Source: Bacteroidales bacterium
GTDB taxonomy: Bacteria > Bacteroidota > Bacteroidia > Bacteroidales > UBA10428
Assembly (NCBI GenBank): GCA_016926235.1
Contig: JAFGOZ010000647.1
Span: forward strand, 1-12,099
Reading direction: 5' to 3'
DNA length: 12,099 nt
Shown here: in pieces, positions 1 through 7,430 of the stretch
How the letters are laid out: each line of letters opens with the position of its first letter
Position numbering within the stretch: the stretch's first letter is position 1
Made by a program: the position numbers and the translations under genes
Notes under the pieces: generated by a model
The model's input: only the letters and a program-made list of their open reading frames with translations
Databases searched by the model: none
What the model was told of the DNA's origin: nothing

Positions 1-434
1 GCCGACATTGTCAGAAGATTCTGTACTGTCATTTCTTTCATATAATCACTTAGCGTGTCGGGCTGAGAATATGGGAAGAAAGAAAAAACTTTATCAGTAA
101 GCTTCAGCTTTTTTTCTGATACTGCCAGACCAATTCCGGTTGCAGCGAAAGTCTTGCTGGCTGAGTACAGCAAATGCTTGTTATCCGGCCCGAATGGGTC
201 CCACCAGCCCTCTGCTATAACCTTACCGTGCCTGAGAAACATGAAACTGTGTAATTCCACTCTGCCTGCTGTGTCAACAGCATTCAGAAAATCTATTATT
301 CCCTGAGAAGTCACTCCTTCTGTTTCGGGAGTACTTCGTGGTAATTTGACCGTAATCTGCCCTGGCAGTTCTGATGTTAAAACCGAACTAATTATAAGGG
401 CTGCAGAAATCAGAATTTTTTTATAATTCTCCAT
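1..434 (-). CDS. Serine hydrolase, beta-lactamase/PBP superfamily (partial, N-terminal part)
   Basis: Reading the minus strand from ATG at 434 gives 144 open codons that run off the left edge, so only the N-terminal part is visible. A hydrophobic leader (about residues 5-20) suggests export. The segment PRSTPETEGV near residues 32-41 is the usual entry to the beta-lactamase-like transpeptidase/esterase fold. It is followed by the strand HSFMFLRHGKVIAEGWW and the nucleophile motif S91-A-S-K94 (SxxK), where Ser is the acyl-enzyme residue and Lys the base. The family cleaves or transfers acyl groups on esters, beta-lactams or peptides; the substrate cannot be inferred. It belongs to a different subfamily from the complete serine hydrolase at 843-2108, which reads QTK inside its SxxK. 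The Tyr and WGG/KTG motifs lie outside the window. The start is chosen because it opens directly into the signal peptide; no Shine-Dalgarno is seen. Confidence 0.88.
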   Translation of the reverse strand, partial: MENYKKILISAALIISSVLTSELPGQITVKLPRSTPETEGVTSQGIIDFLNAVDTAGRVELHSFMFLRHGKVIAEGWWDPFGPDNKHLLYSASKTFAATGIGLAVSEKKLKLTDKVFSFFPYSQPDTLSDYMKEMTVQNLLTMS

Positions 435-765
435 AATACTTTTTTATTGTGTTATAATTATCTTTTTAAAAGGTTTCTTATGTCTGGAGCAATCTAAAAA
501 GTAAACACTCAGCAATATTACTGAAGTTGTCCCCGGAATTAGAAGGTAGCAATTTACAACATTTGGCAGAACCTTTAGCGGAAAACCCTCTTATTTATTT
601 TACAGGAATTTTAAATACTATTAAAAAGTAAAAGTAAGAACTCATCAAAAAGTGACCCGGATCAAACTTAAGTTATACTTAATAAGGATTTTAAAATTCG
701 GGAAACCGATTGATCAATGATAAATAACCTGTAATCAATAATAAGTATTGCAATGCTGTGAATGG
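435..765. other. Intergenic region, no gene seen
   Basis: This 331-base AT-rich gap lies between the start of the partial serine hydrolase and the duplicated leader at 766. I translated both strands by eye and found no convincing coding remnant and no strong hairpin. Its only candidate signal is a TAnnTTTG box on the minus strand at 663-670. Confidence 0.5.
663..670 (-). promoter_or_regulatory. Candidate Bacteroidota -7 box (TAAGTTTG)
   Basis: The minus strand reads TAAGTTTG, an exact match to the TAnnTTTG -7 consensus. It points toward the serine hydrolase starting at 434. The implied 5' leader would be long, about 220 bases, and I see no clear TTTG -33 element, so this may be a chance match in AT-rich DNA. 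Confidence 0.22.
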
Positions 766-846
766 TAATTATTTGATCATTTTTAGCATATTACTTTAAA
801 ATCAGTCCCATGAAAAAGCTGTCTGGAATTTTGCTTTTAGCATTAT
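766..846 (+). pseudogene. Truncated 5' end of an UlaG-like hydrolase gene (leader plus signal-peptide start)
   Basis: Bases 766-845 match 10433-10512 without a gap at 69 of 80 positions. The match covers non-coding leader as well as coding start. At 810 an ATG opens MKKLSGILLLAL, against MKKLFGILLIAL at the start of the intact metallo-hydrolase at 10477. Similarity fades after about 846-855, where the sequence passes into the 3' end of the convergent serine hydrolase; the hydrolase stop codon (843-845) lies inside the fragment. The frame stays open to 1034 but then only shadows the opposite-strand gene, so it is not a functional protein. The intact copy's -7 box TATCTTTG (10445-10452) reads CATTTTTA here (778-785), consistent with a decayed promoter. 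I infer a paralogue lost almost completely by deletion. Confidence 0.8.
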
Positions 847-2108
847 TCAAACAAGGCATACACTCCCCTCAAATAATCATTGTACGTATTTGTTTGACCC
901 CAAATGTTAATGTAATAAAGGATCACCAGCTTATTCTCAAGATCGATCAAATACTCTGTTCCCATTGCACCTCCCCACCTAAGGCAGGAATCGGACATTT
1001 CCGGAATGAATTTGCTGGCAGGGTTATTAATTAACTGGAACCCGATGCCAAACTGGAAACCGTCTCCTCCTGAATTAATCTCCGGTAAACGATTAAGAGT
1101 AGTCATCGTTTCAACCGTTTCAGGTTTCAAAATCCTATGTCCATTGAACTCGCCTTTGTTTAAAATCATCTGGCAAAATTTTGCATAATCTTCAATTGGA
1201 CCATGAAGTCCAAGAGTACCTGCACAATAGGTTGTTGGTTTAAAGATAGCATCAAGATTGTTGCGAGATGGCACTAACTCGCCGTCAACATTACTGTAAG
1301 CTGTAACAAATCTGGGCAAAAGCGACTTATCGGTATAATAATAAGCTGTTCCATCCATCCCCAGTGGTGAGAATATGGTCTCCTGCAAATAGTCCTTAAG
1401 CGGTTTGCCTGTAATCACCTCAATAATATAAGCCGCCACATCTACCCCTATGTTATAATTCCATTGAGAACCCGGTTGAAAACCTAAAGGATACTTCATG
1501 GCATCTTCAACCTGTTCTTTAACAGTATTATATCTTGCCCCCAACCCAACTTTTATTGTAGAATCAGATTTTGCCAGAATGCTTTTAAGCTGTCTCACAC
1601 TACCACCTCCAACGCCTGAAGAATGAGACAAAAGATTCGCGAATGTGCACGGATTATTAACCTGCTCGGTCAGAAAAGTACCGTCTTCGTTTACCTCGGT
1701 AAGAACCTTATCAGGAAAATCCGGTAGCCATTTTGAAACCGGGTCATCCAGTTTAAAGTATCCCTGATCGTGTAATATCATAAGAGCTGCAGTAACAACA
1801 GCTTTTGTCTGGGAATACAAAATGTAATAATCATCCTTAAGAGCTGGAATTTTATCCTCTATATTTTTATACCCGAAAGCCTTATTATACACTACTTTAC
1901 CATCCTTTGCCACAAATCCAACTGCACAATTTACCTTCTTTCCATCGACAAAAGACTGCATAATTGAATCTAATGCAGAAACTTTTTCAGGTGTTACTCC
2001 AGATTTTTCAGGGGAAACACTGTGATTAAACTGCTGAGGAGTACCTGGCCTGTTACATGAATAAAGAAGGGCCAAAACCATCAACATTAAAAGATTAATT
2101 TTTTTCAT
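843..2108 (-). CDS. Lipoprotein serine hydrolase, EstB/LovD-like beta-lactamase superfamily
   Basis: The 421-residue product begins with a lipoprotein-type signal: a hydrophobic run and L15-Y-S-C18. It is probably lipidated on Cys18 and held in the membrane facing the periplasm or outside. All three active-site motifs of the class C beta-lactamase/family VIII esterase fold are present: S99-Q-T-K102 (nucleophile and base), W216-N-Y218 in WNYNIGVDVAAYIIE (catalytic Tyr), and W378-G-G380 followed by GTEYLIDLENKLVILYY (the KTG-equivalent strand). The Tyr region with Asp five residues on resembles EstB/LovD-type acyl hydrolases and transferases more than true beta-lactamases, so esterase or acyltransferase activity is the better guess. 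Length is normal for the family. The start is the only sensible one, immediately before the signal peptide. The last codons overlap the relic at 766-846, so the gene's 3' end sits at a rearrangement junction. Confidence 0.92.
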   Translation of the reverse strand: MKKINLLMLMVLALLYSCNRPGTPQQFNHSVSPEKSGVTPEKVSALDSIMQSFVDGKKVNCAVGFVAKDGKVVYNKAFGYKNIEDKIPALKDDYYILYSQTKAVVTAALMILHDQGYFKLDDPVSKWLPDFPDKVLTEVNEDGTFLTEQVNNPCTFANLLSHSSGVGGGSVRQLKSILAKSDSTIKVGLGARYNTVKEQVEDAMKYPLGFQPGSQWNYNIGVDVAAYIIEVITGKPLKDYLQETIFSPLGMDGTAYYYTDKSLLPRFVTAYSNVDGELVPSRNNLDAIFKPTTYCAGTLGLHGPIEDYAKFCQMILNKGEFNGHRILKPETVETMTTLNRLPEINSGGDGFQFGIGFQLINNPASKFIPEMSDSCLRWGGAMGTEYLIDLENKLVILYYINIWGQTNTYNDYLRGVYALFE

Positions 2109-2185
2109 TGCTTATAAAATTTTAGTTAGAATGTCTTTACTCTCAACTTCGCTCAGTTATTCTTGATTTCAATAAATTACTTTCT

Positions 2186-2332
2186 TTAATTAATAAAACC
2201 TGTCTTCTTTAAGAAATTGTAAAATAACTCTACCCAAATATTTACAGTATCACCATTATCGCGGTAACCAAATCCATGATTTACACTCGTAAATGTATGA
2301 ATTTCAGTCGGTAGTCTGGCTGCAACAATACT
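2186..2332 (-). pseudogene. C-terminal remnant of an alpha/beta hydrolase (BD-FAE/dienelactone hydrolase-like)
   Basis: Reading the minus strand from 2332 in a frame different from the SGNH gene that ends at 2331 gives about 48 codons ending in TAA at 2186-2188. They include ARLPTEIHTF, NHGFGYRD and FYNFLKKTGF. This aligns without gaps over 42 residues (14 identical by my count) with the C-terminus of the intact alpha/beta hydrolase at 3236-4156, from AGIPAELHIY to LTTQGF. NHGFG holds the position of the catalytic His of this fold. No start codon or upstream portion with the oxyanion or GxSxG motifs exists, because the SGNH gene directly abuts it. I infer that the upstream portion was deleted or replaced by a recombination whose junction lies near the SGNH stop codon. 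It could instead be read as an alternative C-terminus reached by frameshift, which is less likely. Confidence 0.75.
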
Positions 2333-3140
2333 ATTTGCTTTTTAATGCTTTGGCAATTGCTTTTTCAACCAGGTCATCCATTACCTTATAACCTTCCAGA
2401 TTTGGATGGACTCCATCAGGCGAATATTCAGCTTTAAGTCCTTTTTTCTCATCCGCCATTGCAGAATGGAAGTCAATATAAACAATCTTATTCTTCTTCG
2501 AATAGGATTGCAGGATTGCATTTAAGGCAATAATTGTTTCTGCGGGTTCCAGGTTAGGACTCCAGGAATATTTATAAACAGGAAGAACAGAACATATTAC
2601 AACTTTAATTTTGTTTGCTTTTGCTATTTCAGCCATTGAAAAAATATTCCCTGAAATCTCTTCAATTGTTGCTGGACCGGTATTCCCGGCAATATCATTA
2701 GTGCCTGCCAGAATAACAACTACAGAGGGTTTTAGATTAATAACATCATTTCGGAAACGAACAAGCATTTGTGGTGTTGTCTGACCACTAATACCTCTTC
2801 CGATAAAAGATTTATTCTTTGTAAAAAAATCAACGTCACGTGTCTTCCAAAACTCAGTAATTGAATTCCCCATAAACACTACACGCTTCTCTCCTGGGGC
2901 AACAGCAGGAAGATTCTTATTCTCATTAGAATATCTTCTTAAGTTTGCCCAATCCGTGCGCAATGCATTGTCCCTGGCCTTTTGCATGGAATCCAGCTGT
3001 GCAGGGGTCAATGCAGGCATCCTGGCATTTCCTCTTCTTACAGGGGAATTATTTCCTTGTCCAAAACATAATGTAATATTACTTGTGAAAAACAAAGACA
3101 AAAATGCCATTACCAATAATTTATTCATTCTGATTTTCAT
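2331..3140 (-). CDS. Secreted SGNH/GDSL-family esterase
   Basis: The 269-residue protein has a signal peptide (about residues 5-28, ending in LCFGQ) and then an SGNH hydrolase domain with all conserved blocks. Block I is VVFMGNSITEFW with nucleophile Ser93, block II is GRGISGQTT with the oxyanion Gly near residues 115-119, block III is AGTNDIAG with Asn148, and block V is PDGVHPN with Asp242 and His245. The family removes acetyl or other acyl groups from carbohydrates or lipids; many Bacteroidota members act on acylated glycans. The first Met is used here, but Met5 (start at 3128) would give a more usual signal peptide. It lies in the same direction as the alpha/beta hydrolase upstream (95-base gap), so the two could be co-transcribed. 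Its TAG stop overlaps the beginning of the alpha/beta-hydrolase remnant at 2186-2332, so the gene's 3' end is at a junction. Confidence 0.93.
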   Translation of the reverse strand: MKIRMNKLLVMAFLSLFFTSNITLCFGQGNNSPVRRGNARMPALTPAQLDSMQKARDNALRTDWANLRRYSNENKNLPAVAPGEKRVVFMGNSITEFWKTRDVDFFTKNKSFIGRGISGQTTPQMLVRFRNDVINLKPSVVVILAGTNDIAGNTGPATIEEISGNIFSMAEIAKANKIKVVICSVLPVYKYSWSPNLEPAETIIALNAILQSYSKKNKIVYIDFHSAMADEKKGLKAEYSPDGVHPNLEGYKVMDDLVEKAIAKALKSK

Positions 3141-3235
3141 AATACTTAAATATTTGGGTTAATAATACTTTATTAAAATAGTAAAAGCCGCAAATCCTTA
3201 CTGTTATTTTCTTTTTATAAACATTCTTTTATGTT

Positions 3236-4156
3236 TTAAAATCCTTGTGTTGTAAGCCAGGTAAGGAAAGACTCGCTCCATGTGTCGCTGTTCTGGCCCT
3301 GTTTGTCAATTCCAAATCCGCCTTTCCCATTTCCATATATGTGGAGCTCAGCGGGGATACCCGCTTTCTTCCATTCGAGGAACAAGGCCAGGCATCCGGC
3401 AGCAACATTTGTATGCTCTGCGTTTGTGCATATAAACAAATCAGGTGCATCGGTGGGCACAATTACATCAATAAGTGAGGGCCCGTAAGCTGTTGCCAGG
3501 AAATTTGGCATCGATTCTTTATCCTGGCTTCTTACAACGGCGGCTATTGCAACACCACCTCCGGCTGAGAAACCCAGGAAACCTATTTTTTCAGGATTGA
3601 TGTTCCACTCTTTAGCATGCTTTCTGATGATACGAATTGCTTCAAGGGCATCATCAGCAGCCTTGTAAACCCCTTCGGTAGTTTCTTTGCCAGGGGCCGG
3701 ATTGGCATTTGCTTTTACATATTTATCAAATTCTGTTACAGAATAATTAAATGCCATTCCACCCCGGGCCGGGGGATTATTTCTTTGCGGCGGCGGCTGC
3801 ATACTGCCGGAATAAAGCCTATATTTTAAGCCAATTGCAGCAATGCCCTTGTTATTAAGAAATTTTGCCATTTTTATCACATCATTGCCCCAACCCAGCA
3901 TACGCATTCCGCCTCCGGGACATAAAACTACTGCAGTGCCAGTTGTAATTTTTGAATCGGGTAGATATATTGTGATTGAAGGATCAACAACATTACTAAT
4001 GCTCATTATTTCTCCTGATGGGGAATAGGTCACTTTTTCCTCAATTTTTGTTTCTGGTGAGCCAGAAGTATTGTCTTCATATAATCTTATAACCTGCTGT
4101 GCAGAGACACTACCTGAGACAAGGGTTAAGGTCAGATAAATTAGTAGTTTTTTCAT
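3236..4156 (-). CDS. Secreted alpha/beta hydrolase (BD-FAE/acetylxylan-esterase-like), active site incomplete
   Basis: The 306-residue protein has a signal peptide cut after about SVSAQ (residue 20). The family signature follows: VVLCPGGGMRMLGW (residues 77-89, oxyanion hole), IAAIGLKYRL (105-114), IGFLGFSAGGG (191-201) with nucleophile Ser197 in GFSAG, and the C-terminal ELHIYG (270-275). In this family the catalytic His normally sits in a GGHGFG-like motif; here the sequence is NGKGGFG (276-282) with Gly279 at the His position. The region normally carrying the acid reads NAEHTN (245-250), so Glu247 rather than Asp. The DNA is clear and in frame, so this is not a frameshift. I infer impaired or altered catalysis; a non-hydrolytic role or a relocated His (for example His248) is possible. 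A Pro/Asn-rich loop lies at 121-131. Related enzymes deacylate plant polysaccharides. A palindrome lies 57 bases upstream of the start. Confidence 0.9.
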   Translation of the reverse strand: MKKLLIYLTLTLVSGSVSAQQVIRLYEDNTSGSPETKIEEKVTYSPSGEIMSISNVVDPSITIYLPDSKITTGTAVVLCPGGGMRMLGWGNDVIKMAKFLNNKGIAAIGLKYRLYSGSMQPPPQRNNPPARGGMAFNYSVTEFDKYVKANANPAPGKETTEGVYKAADDALEAIRIIRKHAKEWNINPEKIGFLGFSAGGGVAIAAVVRSQDKESMPNFLATAYGPSLIDVIVPTDAPDLFICTNAEHTNVAAGCLALFLEWKKAGIPAELHIYGNGKGGFGIDKQGQNSDTWSESFLTWLTTQGF

Positions 4157-4212
4157 TTTCTTTGTATTAAGGATTGATTAGGATTTAACTTTAAAATTAC
4201 AGGAATACTTTG

Positions 4213-4235
4213 CAAAGTAACCCGGGTTACCTTTG
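4213..4235. promoter_or_regulatory. Inverted repeat, candidate operator upstream of the alpha/beta hydrolase
   Basis: The core at 4217-4230, GTAACCCGGGTTAC, is a perfect 14-base palindrome. The arms extend to CAAAG(T) on the left and CCTTTG on the right with one unpaired G, giving near-symmetry over 23 bases. It has no loop and no T-tract, so a protein-binding site is more likely than a terminator. On the minus strand TTACTTTG (4220-4213) is one mismatch from the -7 consensus TAnnTTTG, so the palindrome may overlap the promoter of the gene starting at 4156. No regulator gene lies next to it. Confidence 0.4.
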
Positions 4236-4353
4236 AACATCATGGCAGCCTCTTCCTGTTATTCGAGTTAGTCGATTTTTGGAATATCCGATCCATATGT
4301 TCATGCTTCAACTTGCACATGCCTGCTGAATTGAGCTGTTTTCCCGCAAATAT

Positions 4354-5583
4354 CTAGTACTCACTCTGATCAAGTTTCTGTAGTCTCTGTTTAGTAGGAT
4401 TAAGAACATAGTTCAACAATGCACCAAGGAACAACAGACCTGCAAAAATAGATGCAAGTACAAAACCATATTTTATATGTCCGAATGCGTCACTGACAGC
4501 TCCCATTGCCAAAGGTCCCAAGGCAGCACCAGAAGCAGTGAAAAATAATATAATACCAGCGACTGAACCATGTTTTGCCTTTGGGAAACAACTTATTCCC
4601 TTCGAATTTAAAGTAGGATAAATAACCGACATAAATATGCCGGTGAGAGGTAGCAGTATTATAGCCACTCTTACTCCCCAAATAACGCTACCAATAAAAC
4701 AAACCAGAATCAGAAAACAGAAAATACTCAATACCAGTGCCCAGTTAAACTTAGCCATTACCCATGATCCTAAAAATCTTCCAATTGCCCGAAGTACAAA
4801 GAAAATTGTAAGTGCATATGTGGCTATGAAAATAGCATTCCCCTCATATCCTGAAATAAGCGTAGGCATCCAGACATATACTGCACATTCAACGGAAACA
4901 TAAAGAAATGCTCCTATAGAAAATCCAATTGCATAAGGATCCTTCAACATTAACCAGGTACCTTTTAGGTTAACGGGCTCTTCTGTTTTCTTAATAGTCA
5001 CTGGATACTTAACAAAAAAAGCAATAGCTATAAGGATTAAACATAAAGTCCCAGCCACAACATAAAGCCATTTCCATTCGACTCCGATTGAAAGAAAGTA
5101 GGTTACGATAGCTGGTCCGATAATTGCACCAACAGCAAAAAAGCCCTCAACAGTATTCATGGTTGAGGTATGTTCAGTTGTTGATTTAGATATATCGCCA
5201 ATGAGAGCCAATGCCCCGGTTTTAAATATGCCGATTGCAATTCCTGCAACAATCATAAGAGTAAGGAAAAATGCAAACGAATTTCCTATAATATATAAAT
5301 ATGAATTAAGAGCAAACAGACTTAAACCAATAATGATTGTTTTTTTCCGACCAAGCCTGTCAGCAACAAAACCCAGAAAAAAACCTCCAAGTGCAATTGC
5401 TACCATGGGAGAATAATGCATCAATCCTGCAGCAGTCATGCTGAGTTTAAACTGCTTCATAACTTCTGGAATGATGACACCCACCGCATCAGTGGTCATG
5501 GCAAACATAAGAAACATTAGGAAAGTCAGCCACTTAATAATTGTTAAGTTTTGGTAACTCTCTGTATTTGAGCTTATTTTCAT
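4354..5583 (-). CDS. MFS transporter, 12 membrane segments
   Basis: The 409-residue product is a typical major facilitator: about twelve hydrophobic segments and the loop 2-3 motif G71-FVAD75-R76-LG78-R79-KK. The central loop around residues 195-205 is rich in Lys and Glu (VKYPVTIKKTEEP), and the C-terminus is short and charged. Such proteins sit in the inner membrane and move small solutes by proton coupling or as uniporters. The substrate cannot be read from the sequence. It follows the phosphorylase gene by 118 bases on the same strand, so import of the phosphorylase substrate, or export or import of a related sugar, is a reasonable inference. An Asp32 in helix 1 and a Glu in YVSVECAVYVW (helix 7 region) are charged residues within membrane segments and could be functional. 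A TAnnTTTG box at 5678-5685 suggests it may also be transcribed on its own. Confidence 0.9.
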   Translation of the reverse strand: MKISSNTESYQNLTIIKWLTFLMFLMFAMTTDAVGVIIPEVMKQFKLSMTAAGLMHYSPMVAIALGGFFLGFVADRLGRKKTIIIGLSLFALNSYLYIIGNSFAFFLTLMIVAGIAIGIFKTGALALIGDISKSTTEHTSTMNTVEGFFAVGAIIGPAIVTYFLSIGVEWKWLYVVAGTLCLILIAIAFFVKYPVTIKKTEEPVNLKGTWLMLKDPYAIGFSIGAFLYVSVECAVYVWMPTLISGYEGNAIFIATYALTIFFVLRAIGRFLGSWVMAKFNWALVLSIFCFLILVCFIGSVIWGVRVAIILLPLTGIFMSVIYPTLNSKGISCFPKAKHGSVAGIILFFTASGAALGPLAMGAVSDAFGHIKYGFVLASIFAGLLFLGALLNYVLNPTKQRLQKLDQSEY

Positions 5584-5677
5584 ATATTTTTGATTATCGG
5601 ATTAATTTAAACCTGACCTTGCTTATGTTTTCCTTTATGTACGAAATTGTTGATTAGTAAATTGAATATTATTAAAT

Positions 5678-5685
5678 CAAATATA
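5678..5685 (-). promoter_or_regulatory. Candidate Bacteroidota -7 box (TATATTTG) for the MFS gene
   Basis: The minus strand reads TATATTTG, an exact TAnnTTTG match in the 118-base gap between the phosphorylase stop and the transporter start. It would give a leader of about 90 bases. A clear -33 TTTG element is not visible. Confidence 0.33.
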
Positions 5686-5701
5686 GTGAACTTTGGAATC
5701 T

Positions 5702-7423
5702 TTATCGGAAATTGAATACGATCTTACCCATCTCATCAGTCGCGGTTATATTGCAGGAATAGTCTTTCATATTTGCTTCCAGGGTTGCTTTGTAACCATT
5801 TTTCTCCCAGCATAATTTCAATACTTCCGGATCGGAATTTAGGATTTCTAATTTTGCATCAAAACCGAATGCCGGGAAACTGTTCCTGAATCTCAAAAGA
5901 GAAAGCTGCTTGCTAACAACATTTTTCTCAAGTTCTTTACAAGCCTGTTCCAATTTCAGGTTTGTCCTGTTTATTTCTTTATGTCCTGCAGGTCCCGCTT
6001 TTTCAACGGCCGCATGGTCGTTTTTTCCTGCAAGAAGATCCAGGTACCATACCTGAGGTTTTCCTGGCATAAATATCTGGATTGCCCTGGCTAACAGGAG
6101 CTTTGAGTCATCCTCTCCCAATGCACTGTAATAAGTTGCATTTACCTGATAATACATGTTCTTTTTAACGTGAAGATCTTTAACATAACCGCCACGCTTA
6201 ACGACAATATCAATCAATTTTTGTATATGTTTATCAGCTAAAAGCCCCTTAAGGTCAAGCAGAGGTATGCCGTCGTGACAGCCTAGCATGTTTACAACCT
6301 TTAGTCCTTTTTCCTGTATATCGTTGATCCATTTGATCAGGAATTCATTTGTATTCCTTTCAAAAGCATCAATTATCAATCCGGGAAGGAAGAAGTCATA
6401 AGTCATATATCCTTTTTGTCCCAGTGTTTCGTGTATTTTCTCTTCATACCTTGAATGTATCTCTGGTAAAAGTGTCAGGCCGTATTTGTCAGCCAGTGCT
6501 TTTACTCCTCCAAGCAAATCCCATGTTCCGGGATCGTTAAGAAAGTTCTTAGCTCCCGGTTCTTTAGATGCGTATGCAAAAGCATCAAGTCTTATTATCT
6601 CCGCCCTATATCCTGCAAGCTTTTTCAAAGTATCTTCATAATATTCCCATACCAGTGGAGATTTTATATTCAGATCCATTTGTCCCAGATATTTTCTCCT
6701 GGATTCGAGCATACCGATGACTTTTTTTCTATAACGGTTAAATTTGCCGAAATCGATCGCGGATGGTTTCTTCCCCTCGCTTAGAGCTTTATTTACAGTT
6801 TCTGCGAGCTTATCAGCCAGGGTGTACTGAATATCCATAGCTCTCATCAGGTCCTGGGCATCAATATTTTGATATTTTACTTCCTGGTAAAAGGTATTCC
6901 AGTAAGGCACTTCTTTCCCATCCGGCATTCGTACATTAAGTATGGGCAGCCCTGGTTTTCTGAAAAACATATCCCTGATATATTCAGGGGCCGGTTGAAT
7001 ATAACCCCCATCTGTCATCTGACCGCAACCTTTCCAGAATTTATTCCAGTCAATGAAAAAGTCTTTATATTTTGAACTCTCCCCATTTTTCAGGATATCC
7101 TGAAATTGCCGGGAAAGTACTGAAGAATGGTTTAACACAAAATCAAGCTTGAGAGCAATGCCCAATTTATTCAGTTCCTGCAGATCTTCCTGTGATGCAT
7201 AAAGCTCATTCAAATCATAATCAATAACTGAAAACCCTCTGTCCAGATCGGTATTGAAAAGGCTCGGTAGTATGTAAAATGATTGAAATACATTTTCCAG
7301 TTCAGGCTTTTGCAAAAATTTTATAACATCCCCTAATGTTTCTCCAATGCTATCAGGATATGCATTGAGCATAGGACCTGCTTTAATTTTTGATTTTGCA
7401 GGTATTTTCGTGTTCATGTCCAT
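5702..7423 (-). CDS. GH13 subfamily 18-like glucoside phosphorylase (sucrose phosphorylase-like)
   Basis: The 573-residue cytoplasmic enzyme has no signal peptide. It carries the four GH13 regions: LDFVLNH (93-99), IIRLDAFAY with nucleophile Asp280, LLPEIHSRY with acid/base Glu321, and MLGCHDG with His383-Asp384. The stretches SRQFQDILKNGESSKY, RKPGLP and QMDLN...WEYY match the layout of sucrose phosphorylases, which turn a glucoside plus phosphate into alpha-glucose 1-phosphate plus the free acceptor. Family members are usually near 480-510 residues. The excess here is an inserted, charged, helix-like block at about 181-248, between the domain B segment WNTFYQ and QMDLN. Since domain B loops shape the acceptor site, the acceptor may not be fructose; glucosylglycerate- or sucrose-6-phosphate-type activity are alternatives. 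The start is fixed by a strong Shine-Dalgarno at 7431-7440. It lies 15 bases behind a P-loop kinase, so the two are co-expressed. Confidence 0.88.
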   Translation of the reverse strand: MDMNTKIPAKSKIKAGPMLNAYPDSIGETLGDVIKFLQKPELENVFQSFYILPSLFNTDLDRGFSVIDYDLNELYASQEDLQELNKLGIALKLDFVLNHSSVLSRQFQDILKNGESSKYKDFFIDWNKFWKGCGQMTDGGYIQPAPEYIRDMFFRKPGLPILNVRMPDGKEVPYWNTFYQEVKYQNIDAQDLMRAMDIQYTLADKLAETVNKALSEGKKPSAIDFGKFNRYRKKVIGMLESRRKYLGQMDLNIKSPLVWEYYEDTLKKLAGYRAEIIRLDAFAYASKEPGAKNFLNDPGTWDLLGGVKALADKYGLTLLPEIHSRYEEKIHETLGQKGYMTYDFFLPGLIIDAFERNTNEFLIKWINDIQEKGLKVVNMLGCHDGIPLLDLKGLLADKHIQKLIDIVVKRGGYVKDLHVKKNMYYQVNATYYSALGEDDSKLLLARAIQIFMPGKPQVWYLDLLAGKNDHAAVEKAGPAGHKEINRTNLKLEQACKELEKNVVSKQLSLLRFRNSFPAFGFDAKLEILNSDPEVLKLCWEKNGYKATLEANMKDYSCNITATDEMGKIVFNFR

Positions 7424-7430
7424 TGTTTTT

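Noticed and set aside
810..1034. Open frame on the plus strand starting MKKLSGILLLAL as a real small gene
   Set aside because: Only the first 12-20 codons resemble a protein (the duplicated signal peptide); the rest is the reverse of the serine hydrolase and has no protein character.
843..2108. True class C beta-lactamase (antibiotic resistance)
   Set aside because: The Tyr motif is of the EstB/LovD form (WNYN...D) and the third motif is WGG rather than KTG. An esterase or acyltransferase is more likely.
4236..4300. Short minus-strand frame with KHEHMDRIF as another gene remnant
   Set aside because: It is about 20 codons between stops, with no recognisable motif and no similarity to neighbouring genes that I could see.
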